From: Thamnidium elegans | Taxonomy: Eukaryota; Mucoromycota; Mucoromycetes; Mucorales; Mucoraceae | Assembly: GCA_025201345.1 (NCBI GenBank) | Contig: JAIXMG010000008.1 | Coordinates: 744,001 to 808,000 of the forward strand | Reading direction: 5' to 3' | DNA length: 64,000 bases | Shown here: piece after piece, positions 10,981-19,950 of the stretch | Layout: every line of letters starts with the position of its first letter | Position numbering within the stretch: position 1 is the stretch's first letter | Notes under the pieces: generated by a model | The model's database searches: none | The model's input: only the letters and a program-made list of their open reading frames with translations | What the model was told of the DNA's origin: nothing | Translations under genes and position numbers: made by a program

Positions 10981-11195
10981 GTAAGCCCCCCCCCCTTTTT
11001 TTTTAAAGAACTGGATTCGTAGTTTTCACTGGAGAGACTTTTTAATTGTGGCTAGTATGAATTGATTTCATCTTTTAAAGTGTATGATTTTCAGAAACAC
11101 CCTCTCCAATGTCAGCAAATAGCGCTTCCTTGGATGTCTGACAAATTCCTTGTTTTATACATAAAAAACACTTTACTAAACTTGTATTTTCATAG
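10981..11195 (+). ncRNA. Second, decayed U14-like copy inside an intron
   Basis: The intron runs from GTAAGC (10981) to TTTTCATAG (11195) with branch-like TTTACTAAAC. Inside are a diverged domain A ATTCGTAGTTTTCAC (11014-11028), the shared GGAGAGACTT and TTCAGAAAC-CCTCTC blocks, and an intact domain B/box D CTTCCTTGGATGTCTGA (11125-11141). Box C is not recognisable: a poly-C/poly-T tract sits where it should be. It is probably a duplicated, dying U14 gene retaining the splice context. Confidence 0.6.
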
Positions 11196-11532
11196 ATTCT
11201 TTTGACCATTTCTTGTTTGTTTCTTAGTATTTAACAGCGGACCACTCTATTTTTTAGCTTTAATAAATCTCTAATTTTTTTTTTTAAAATTGCATGTTAA
11301 ACGCGATGGCCCTAGTTTCGAAAGGGGCAGAGTTCCTCAAATGTCAGTTGTTAATGCTAACCCCCTGTGCAGTTTAAACATTCACTTAAAAGCCCATACC
11401 AACCCCCCCTTTCTAATTACAACAACGATTATAAATAGTATCTATTTCTTTCTCTCGACATTTTATTATTTACTGTTTTTGCAGAAGAGAGAAAAATACA
11501 AATTCTCTAATTTTAAAAAAAGGTTTTTTTTT

Positions 11533-12159
11533 TTAATCTTCAAGGCCATTAACATTACCACCGAAAACGCCCTTTCTATAATGTTCACGTTGCTTTCTTA
11601 ACCAACTTCTATAACCTTGAACAGATTGAATCTTTTCACCGTAATAATCGGGAACAGGATTACGAATAGAATTAAGACGTGCATCAGCACGATTCTTTTT
11701 AATATGTTCAAAGAATTCCTTATCGCGAATATCCATAGCATGAGCTACTTTACGGTTCATCAATTTAAAGACACCGTTACCGATGATAGGACCTAATAAG
11801 AAACCACCAAAACCCTATTATATATATTAATTAATTATAAAAAAAAAGGCTTTTGTTTTTGTATCTTATTAAAGACTTACGGCACCAAGGGTACTGGCAA
11901 CAGCAGCCATAAGAGGGTCCATACCGAGAACCTTTGTTAAAGGATCTACTTGCATTTGAAGGAAATAAGCAAAAGTACCAGCAGCAGGAGTAACGGTACT
12001 AGGTAAATAGAAGGCGACTTCGTAAGCTCTTCTCTTCTTTCTTAATTTGAAGTAATCGTCCCAAGTAGGGATAACATTTTGAGTTGCGGCAGTGCTGCTT
12101 AAACGAACATGAGATAAAAAGGGTCTCACTAATTGAGACTTGATAGGTGACAAGGCCAT
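11533..12159 (-). CDS. PAM17: PAM17, presequence translocase motor subunit
   Basis: Two exons, 11881-12159 and 11533-11814; 561 nt, 186 aa. The start MALSPIKSQLVRPFLSHVRLSS gives an amphipathic, Arg/Ser-rich mitochondrial presequence; an in-frame upstream ATG at 12204 would add a hydrophobic run and is less likely. The mature part begins TWDDYFKLRKKRR, the family signature, followed by two transmembrane segments (FYLPSTVTPAAGTFAYF and the glycine-rich GFGGFLLGPIIGN). The C-terminal matrix part includes RKVAHAMDIRDKEFFEHI and NPVPDYYGEKI. Known role: assembly of the TIM23 import motor at the inner membrane. Length matches the family. Confidence 0.92.
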
Positions 12160-12373
12160 TTTTGTTGTTATTGTTAAAATAAATAAAAAAGAGAAAATTT
12201 TCATCTCTTAAATAATGACGTTGCCAATAAGTACGCTACTTCAGTCTCAGTTTTTTTTTTTTTTTTTTTTTTTTTCTTTTTTTCTTCTTCAAATTAAGTT
12301 ACATGAAACATTACCCTTTTGAAATTATATAAAAAAGAAAGAAAGATGAATATGAATTAAAATAATAAGGGAA

Positions 12374-13137
12374 ATGTCTACTTTTGTATTTGCACCAAGT
12401 TGGGTTACTTATCCAAACAATCCTAAAAGTAAGTAATAAAAAAGTAGTAGTAGTTTATGTAGTAGTATACTAATGAATAATAATTAGCCTTAAAAAAAGA
12501 AACTGATGAATTCCCAACTTTGATCAGTCATAATAACAACAAGAATAAAACTGAAAAAAAAGAACACAATGTATGGTTAAATCCTAGTTTAATACAAAAA
12601 ATACACCATTCAGGCGATGAAGACGAAGAAGAGGTTGACTTTGAGGAAAATAAATATGAACTAGAAAGATTAAAAGCACTAGTTCCTAAAACAAAGAAAT
12701 CATTGTCAACCACTAAATATACTAAAAAGACAGGTCGAATAAATCATCATCATCATCATCGTCATCATATAAAAACTCTTCAAAAGTCTTCACCCATCAC
12801 TGTAGTAAAAGATTATTCGATACCAGCAGCAGTTATTAAACCATCTGACCCGCCTTCACCACCACCAAAATTATCACCTTTACCACAACCTTTACCGCCA
12901 CCACCACAATCACCACCAAAATATTATATATCAGTACAAGAACAACAACATTTTATCTATTTTATAAAATCTTGGACTTCTACTAGCATTACCTCTCATA
13001 ATAACTATTCTTATTTCAATAATAATATCAGTATCAGTAGTAATTATAGCAATAGTAGCAATAGTAGCGATAGTAGTTTTCAAAGTGATACTACATTGTA
13101 TACAAGTAATTCTTATTTTCATCACGACCCTTTTTAA
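12374..13137 (+). CDS. Orphan, mostly disordered protein
   Basis: Exon 1 is 12374-12428 (MSTFVFAPSWVTYPNNPK), the intron 12429-12487, and exon 2 12488-13137; 234 aa. No domain is recognised. After a short hydrophobic/aromatic N-terminus come an acidic run (DEDEEE), a His cluster (HHHHHRHH), proline-rich repeats (PPSPPPKLSPLPQPLPPPPQ) and a long Asn/Ser/Tyr tail. The splice junction keeps frame and the reading frame is long for this base composition, so it is probably real, but it could be a lineage-specific regulatory or SH3/WW-ligand type protein. No function is claimed. Confidence 0.5.
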
Positions 13138-13329
13138 GCCTCATTTTTTTCTTTTTAATATCTTACATTAAGGGCCAAAAAAAAAAAAAAAGGCAAACAA
13201 CAATAAAACTATTTTAGCTTAACTTAATATTCAATTATAAATAGTCTACACAACTAAAGAAATGATTTACAAAAGAGGTTAGCTGGAGTAAAAATGATAC
13301 GTAGATTTAACTTAACGGTAATGGGGCCT

Positions 13330-15171
13330 TTAATCAGGTGGAACCGCATTTGAAGTAAAAATGCTTGTTGGTTCTGGTGAATAGAGGAGGTCTGGAGATA
13401 GATTTCCCAATAGTTTTAGAGATAAATTGTAAAAATTGCAATTCTTTAATTTGGAATAGAGATGTAAACGTCTGCCTCGATATAAAAAATAAAACGGAAG
13501 AGAGACGTTTGTCTTTAGGGTTTTTAATATATTCAAGGCTTCAAGTACTGCAAATCTTTAAAGTATACAACCGTCAACTTAAAAATTCATTAGATATAAA
13601 CGTTTTACTCTTATCTGTGAAGTTAAGTATTCGTTAACTGCTAGAAAAAACAGTTCACCTCTAGATTCTCTTAGCTTCAAATGTTTACGTAATGAAATAA
13701 CCTCACCGACCATCTTGCCTTTGAACTTTACGTGGTTTTTATTAACCATTCTGCCTCCGAGAATAACAAGAGGCATCCTTTGTTTATCATTTGCTACAAT
13801 AAAAATATTTAACTGGACTATAAGTAAATGCCTTATTATTTTTACTTCCCAGTAAATGTGGAGTCACCTCCATCTGACTTATTCTTCCGTTTTCTTCGCA
13901 TTTAATTCTTCTTTATAATTTCCTTCTTACGTTTGGACTTATTGTATTTGTTACCATCGTTGATTAATATGTTCACTGATTCGTCTAAAGCTTTTTGTTT
14001 GGATATAAAATTCTTCATGCGAATCTTGGCAGAATATCAGATTCAAGCGCATCTATTCCTTCTTAATTTTTCAAAGCTTGTTGGCTCTTGTTTCTTTTCT
14101 TACTACTGGTCATATCATAAAATTCTTTAGTAGACAAAGTACGAATATCGCTTGTATGTTGTACGGAAGTGGTGGCATGATTTCTTCCTGGGTCAATATA
14201 TATATATAGATTTGAAACAATCTTCAATTTCATTAAAGTTGAAATCATCAACAACTTCCAAATTAACTTGATCAAGGTTATTACGGTTAAGGGTTGACTT
14301 GGCAAAAGAGACAAGACAAGAGATAGCATTTGTGATAAGGGTATTTTTAAAAAGCATTCCTTTGTCCTTTTGAGCTAAATTTTGTAATAAAAAAGTTAAA
14401 AAAAATAATTTTGATGGTGCAAAATTTTTACCTCTACAGTATTTAATTTAGAAAAGTCGAATACCTTTTCGAAAAGTCCCAATTGTTGTCTATAATCAGG
14501 GTTCTGGGTATAAAGGAGCTTAATGTTCAAAGATTGATTTGCATGAATTTCCAGGTAAGAGTAGGACAAGGAAACAAATATACCAATTTTGGAAGGAAAA
14601 ATTCTGTCTGAGAAGAGATGGAATTTTGCATATTTTCCATTGAGTTGATAATATACGAAAATATAGGAATAACCGAGCCAGGATCAGAATTAACGCCACT
14701 TTTGTTAAGTGAACGTGTTTTCCAGTAAATGTCAGTTTCTTGATTAATGTAGGTAGATAACTCTAGGACTATAGAGAACAATGTATCTAAGAAAGGACCG
14801 AATTCTTCTTCATCTGTGTCGATTTTATCAAGATCCCTGTATGGCTTATTACCAATGATTATAGGCAGCATGTAGTGAATTCGAATATCCTCTTCTGTTT
14901 AAGAGTGTTTTTTACAAATTCAGGATATTTTCTGATGAAAGTGATATATTTTTTTGATAAATCGGGAATACCAAAGCGTTCTTCTGTTGACAACATTGAT
15001 TCTTTTATTATAATAACCTTACGATCAGAATATATAAAGTTTTGGGTTTTCTTTTCGTTCCAGAAGAAGAAGAAGAATTTGGAACATTTAAAACATATTC
15101 TGAAGCCTATAAAAGTCTGCTGTTATCTACGATCGAGTAGACAACATAACACTTACCTTTGGCCTTATTAA
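13330..15171 (-). pseudogene. Fanzor-like (eukaryotic TnpB-type) nuclease relic, internally rearranged
   Basis: Read on the minus strand, broken frames run from about 15171 to 13580. An N-terminal helical part is at 15050-14870. Then comes 14871-14527 (DKIDTDEEEFGPFLDTLFSI...). A RuvC-I-like IDPGRNHATTSV follows, with its Asp codon at 14192-14194. The motif VNKNHVKFKGKMVGEV comes next, then NEYLTSQ at 13612-13632, which normally precedes a zinc ribbon. The zinc ribbon and RuvC-III part instead lie on the PLUS strand at 13428-13463 (CKNCNS...WNRDVN). A small inversion of about 13330-13610 explains this. Stops and frameshifts abound, so no intact nuclease is encoded. Family recognition is from motifs; a search is needed. 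Confidence 0.6.
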
Positions 15172-15296
15172 AAAGTTTTTTTCTATTTTTTTTATGTCTA
15201 TTAGGTTCTGAGCGTTAGGATATATAATCATTATATATAATATATTAAAAAGAGCTATATTCAAGAATAAAAGAAAAGATAAGAAAGAGATATATA

Positions 15297-16295
15297 ATAA
15301 AACTGTTTTCTTAGGAGCTACGGTGCAAATCATTCGGACCACATAGGGTGTCTTGGAGCGAAAAAAATAACTACGGGCACTCCCGTGGTCCGAGAAAGTT
15401 TTGATTCCTGAACTGCGTCAAAACAAAAAGTTTAAAAGCTCAATGAAGATAGGTATAGGGATGTAAAGAAATATATGCTCGTACAATGTGAATCCAACAA
15501 GAACACGTATGTAAAGATTTTGGTTTCGACGCTGTCAGCCTAGAAAGGAAACATCAAATCAGATATGTATGAGTATAGAAGAACGATCATGCCTATTTGG
15601 TTTGACTATCCTGACTGTGTTCAAGTTGTTGCGGATAATTACAGCATATCTATATGTACATATCCCGACGCCGGGAATAAAAGACGTCTTTATGAACCAC
15701 TCACTTAAGGTTCCTGTAAAACCAAAACAAAAGTACGGCCATACCACCTTGAAAATATAAAAAATGCACACTGGGTGACTGTCGAGTTCGGCCAAAAGGC
15801 GTATGTCATATCCTTCTGTTAGTCATATGTACTTCCACGTAGGTGAATCCTATGCTACGTTGTTTAAATCGACATGGAATCTCTTTTGGCAGTTTCCCAA
15901 ACATAGAGAATATAAGCCTTTTGACGCAGAAAAAGACGAGCTTGTTGTAATCGAATCTTCCGATGAAAAATAATAACTTTTTTTTTTCTCTTAATAAACT
16001 ATATTTTATCTACCTTATTTCCTTTTATATTTTCAGAGAAAAATAATAAAATACGAAGTATAATATGAATACGAGACATAAAAAATGGTTTTAAATATTT
16101 TATGGTGTGTACAAGTAATATAAAATAACAAAAATAACAAACAACTCTAATGTTTTAGTTTTATTTGGTAACGCTCAGACCACGGGAGTGCACGTAGTTA
16201 TTTTTTTCGGACCACGGGGTACTCGATCCAAGACGCCCTATGTACACACCGCCGTGGTCCCAATGATTTGCATTGTGGTCCCTAAGAAAACCGTT
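15297..16295. mobile_element. MULE-like element with ~100-bp inverted repeats and an OTU-like gene fragment
   Basis: The left arm (15305-15392) and right arm (16171-16289) are imperfect inverted repeats sharing GTTTTCTTAGG, TGCAAATCATT, GGCGTCTTGGA/TAGGGTGTCTTGG and AAAAAAATAACTACG. Both arms contain repeated GGACCAC/GTGGTCC motifs. The interior encodes broken pieces of an OTU-protease-like domain (see 15565-15985). Long TIRs plus an OTU-like cargo suit Mutator-like elements, but no transposase and no unambiguous target duplication are seen. Confidence 0.5.
15565..15985 (+). pseudogene. OTU-like domain fragment, frameshifted
   Basis: Frame 1 (15565-15708) reads ..IWFDYPDCVQVVADNYSIS then an ICTYPDAGNKRRLYEPL continuation. 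Then in other frames come NAHWVTVEFGQKAY (about 15760-15800) and YPSVSHMYFHVGESYATLF...WNLFWQF (15803-15973). The succession 'D-C/A-Q-V-VAD-Y ... Y ... N-HW-V' resembles the C-terminal half of OTU-type cysteine proteases often carried by fungal transposons. The N-terminal catalytic Cys region is not visible. Not functional. Confidence 0.4.
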
Positions 16296-16299
16296 TAAA

Positions 16300-17643
16300 A
16301 CATGGTCTGGAAGCCCAAAAAGCATAGCATTTGTACATGGACATGCATTTTCTGTTTTCAAAACAGCTCGAAATTCGAAATAAATTGCAAATTAAAAGAT
16401 TTCCTAAAGATTATTAATGACACATTGGATATTATAAGTATGATAATCTTGAAGGGATTTTTATCTTATCATGCACATGAAACGTTGTTCTTTTTATAAG
16501 AAAAAATAGGCCGTTCTTATTGGCTAGCGTTATATGACGCAATCCACAGCAGTAAAATACGCGTTTTTTTTCCTTTTTTTTCTTCTTCTTCATTCTTTAT
16601 CCTTCGGAGGACATGCTTCAGGCGCTATGACTAGGGACGTATAGCGTATAGACCCCCAAGAGGTTACTTGTGCCGCTGTAAAGAATGTAGGGCAGACTTA
16701 TTTATGTTCGTGCTGACTTGTTGCTCGTAGCAATTAGTGCCGGTGTCCCATATGCCAATTAGCACACATCACTTTTGTTAGTAAAATAACAATAGCTTTG
16801 ATGGTTTAACAGACGTTGGCGAGGGCGGTAGTTTTGTGGTCACCATGCTATCGTCGGTATTATTAACCCGTAGGTCTTCTAATAACCGTCGCAGTCTCCG
16901 TGTGCATATGAGATTGAATCATATTTTTGACCATTTCTTAACCCAATACATGCTTACAGACTTACCATCTGCAAGTATAAGAGGGGACCTATAACTCTAT
17001 GCTAAAGGGTTATTTGATCTTTGAAAGTGTTGTACATGCATTTTAGTAGTTCGCCTCTACCCTTGCGTTTTATACATGCCTTGGAAATCTGCATTAGAGC
17101 AACTCGGTGGTGATGGTTCCTGTGGTTGTTTCATACGTTCTCCTCTCCCAACAAAACACTGGATGCTGTCTGGTGTTTATGGAGGACGTAAACGTGTATA
17201 AGGTCTTGCTGTTGTGGTTTTCTTGTAGTGTAGGGCCTACTCTAAAGCTAGCTCACTTGTATCTTAGTATGAGACCGGTGTTACTTTTCGTTTTTGCGTG
17301 TTGTTGGTTGGCCTTAAACCGAAAAGTAATGCGAGCGTAGTATCTAAGTATGACTTGGTGGTTTGATACTCCTGTAATGGGAGTAAGTGATAGCTATTGG
17401 ATAAAGACTTTTTTTTGGGACCTGATGTGTTTACACCTTCTCGTGGTAGTTGTCCTGTGAGTACCAGTGTAAATTATTTTTTTTTACACCTGGAAACAAA
17501 GATAAACACTTTTTTTTTTTTTTTTACTTAATAAAAAGTTATAACAATATTTTCTATCACCTGTCTTTTCTTTTATTTACAGCACCTAAAATTATTAAAC
17601 TGATAAAGACTTTTTTAAATACTTGACAAAGCGTATCTTAAAC
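16300..17643. other. Unexplained block, less A+T-rich than its surroundings
   Basis: From about 16600 to 17460 the sequence has mixed base composition, few homopolymers and many CpG-containing words, unlike the flanks. No frame stays open on either strand (longest 17107-17340). The plus strand shows gene-like bursts in several frames, such as KSALEQLGGDGSCGCF then GVYGGRKRV near 17085-17200. It may be a decayed gene or transposon body. I cannot name it. Confidence 0.35.
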
Positions 17644-17737
17644 TGGCAGGGCATTTTAGACCTTATTTCGCAGACTAGTATAAAAGTACTATGTATTTTA
17701 TTAATATGAAACTAATACATGTTTGTACGCCCTGTCA
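17644..17737. mobile_element. Short 94-bp inverted-repeat element overlapping a stop codon
   Basis: Ends TGGCAGGGC and GCCCTGTCA. Size and ends resemble 6519-6613. The right end supplies the TGA stop of the thioesterase gene (17735-17737). A transposon origin is uncertain. Confidence 0.3.
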
Positions 17738-18675
17738 TAACTTTCCCGAAAGAATAAAAGGTAATTGGATTTGAATAAATTTAGCGATATCTAAAATTTC
17801 TTGAGGTTCAGTAGCATGTTCCAGTTCAGGATAATTAATAAAGTCGATGTTATAATTCTTTTTCTTTAAATATTTAGCTGTTGCTCTACCAAACCGATAG
17901 GAAACTACTAAATCTTTTTCCCCATGACACATTAAGATCGGTATTTGTTTATTCATCTCTGAGCCAAACTAATGTATCAATATAGTTTAGTTTTTTGGTC
18001 ACAAATCATTTTGAGTCTAATATTACCGTTTCTAGTTTTTCTCCAAGTGCTAACCAACCACTACAAGCAACTACACCTGCTAATTTATGTGATGTAGAAA
18101 CAGCACTTAATAGAGAAATAACACATCCTAAATTTATAATAATATATAAGATATAAAAAAACCCCCTCAAGATATTTTTTACCTTGACTAAATCCACCTA
18201 AAATTATTCGCTCACATGGTATCCCCGTCTTTATTTCCTCTCGAATCAATTGGTCCACTAAAAAGAAACCCAATTAGTATTTTCCCACCAATTTTTCTTT
18301 AAAAAAAAAAGGGTACCTGCATCTACTGAATTCATCATTCCTTCTTCGTCAATTTTTTCCAAGTGAGCCGTCTTTTCAAAACTATTAATAGTAAACCAAG
18401 CATTTACCATAGCTCCCGATCCAAATGCAGACATTGCTTTCAAAGGTCTATTTTATAAGTTATAAGTATTTGTTTTTTGTATAAAAAGAGAGAGAAAAAA
18501 CGTTTTTTTACGCATTTGGTAGTATCCATTTAATATGAGGAAACTTTGGTCCTAATTCTTCTGTAAGAAATAACCAACCAATACCAGAATCACCTAATCC
18601 ATGTAACCAAATAACTGTCGCTGTATGGAGTGACGTTGCATCAATTACAACTGCAGATAACTTTTCTGTTGTCAT
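17735..18675 (-). CDS. Acyl-protein thioesterase / lysophospholipase (APT1 family)
   Basis: Five exons: 18512-18675, 18317-18447, 18183-18257, 18027-18127 and 17735-17956; 693 nt, 230 aa. The alpha/beta hydrolase signature is complete: oxyanion HGLGDSG (about residue 25), nucleophile elbow GGFSQGG built across intron 3, catalytic Asp in CHGEKDLVV and catalytic His in ELEHATEP. Family members depalmitoylate cytosolic face proteins such as Ras and G-alpha, and hydrolyse lysophospholipids. No signal peptide. The stretch after APLKAMSAFGSGAMVNAWF differs from the usual NGGxxMxxWYDI, the substrate-lid part. The stop codon lies inside an inverted-repeat end. Confidence 0.9.
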
Positions 18676-19950
18676 ATTTTAAACAAAAGAAGAAAACAAA
18701 AGAAAAGTAGTTGCTTTTTTTTTTGGGGGTTATTTTTTTTTACTATTGTTCTCTTTTCCTTAATCGGGTAGATGTAAGAGTAGTAATGAAAATTTAAACC
18801 GTTTAGTTTTTTTCTTAAAATAAATAAATAAAAAAGCAAAAGTAAGAAATCGTTATTATTATCCTTTATCCTACTAGCAAATGAACTCTTTTTCACTAGC
18901 GTCGTTTATCTTTTAAACAAAGTACACGCTTCTTTTATTATTATTATTATTATTATTGTGTAATAAAAAGGACAACCCTTCAAAAGAAAGAGAAAATAAT
19001 ATAATAGAATTATTTTACACTTTGATGAATAATTCATTTATATCGCTCTCTCAATGAAGAAAATCATCTAGCGTCCAGTAGATGACCTTCTTTTTTTTTA
19101 AAAAGGCGTTTGTATTTGTAGGAGCCTCTTATCTACTAGTGTAACAATGATTGATGTTCTGGATCTTCATGGAAGAAGTGTGATGTCCAAAAATATATGT
19201 AGTGTAAATTAGTGTGTATTTTAAATTTTAAAAATAGACACGGAATCTATACTAGAAATAAGATAGTACTTGCTACAAAGCACAGTAAAAAAAAAAAAAG
19301 AGAAGAAGCGTTTCATTGTGGTATCACAATAATACGCCAGTAAGTTGTAATACAATATATTTAGCTTGAATTTTACTCGGTTTTATATGCATTTGATTCT
19401 ACATGAAATAAATTACTTTCAAAAATTAAAAAAAAAAAAGACAGTTCTGGTATGTAAAAAGAAAAAGGGAAAGGTACGGTTTAAACACGGAAATACGTGG
19501 TTTTAAAAAAAGAAAATGATATGTACTTTTGAAGTATATAAAACAGAGATGAAGTAGACAGAGAACATAAAGTATCCAAGTAGGAAAAATTAGTATTTCA
19601 TTTAGTTTTGATTCGTTAAGTTGCGGTTTGTTCTTCATCCTTGAAGCATTGAAATGATTCCAATACTTCTTGTTCTCTGTTCATTATTAATTTGCTAAGT
19701 CATAGTTAGTCCACGATGCGCGACTTAGAAAGATATAGAGAAGAAAGGGAAATATATTTTTATTATTATTAAAGGAAAATAAAGGGTGGCTCGGAGAGCA
19801 TGTATCTTATTGGAAGTGGGGAGTGGAATTAATTAGTTCAGGTACGACAGGTAAATAAATAGCCTTAGTTCAAATCTTTTTTTAGAAGCCAATTATTTCT
19901 TCTCTGTTTATTTTAACTCTTTTTTTTCTCTCTCTCTCTCTTTCCTTTTA
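18676..19950. other. Intergenic region, promoters of the thioesterase and SGNH genes
   Basis: Low-complexity sequence including a (TTA)n microsatellite at about 18935-18957, a TCATCTA/TAGATGA hairpin near 19064-19085, and a C/T-rich tract (19920-19947) directly before the SGNH start codon, probably a 5' UTR pyrimidine tract. No gene is seen. Confidence 0.45.

Noticed and set aside
12931..13125. Minus-strand ORF opposite the disordered orphan
   Set aside because: I/T repeats produced by reading the Asn/Ser repeats backwards; the plus frame is longer and joins exon 1 in phase.
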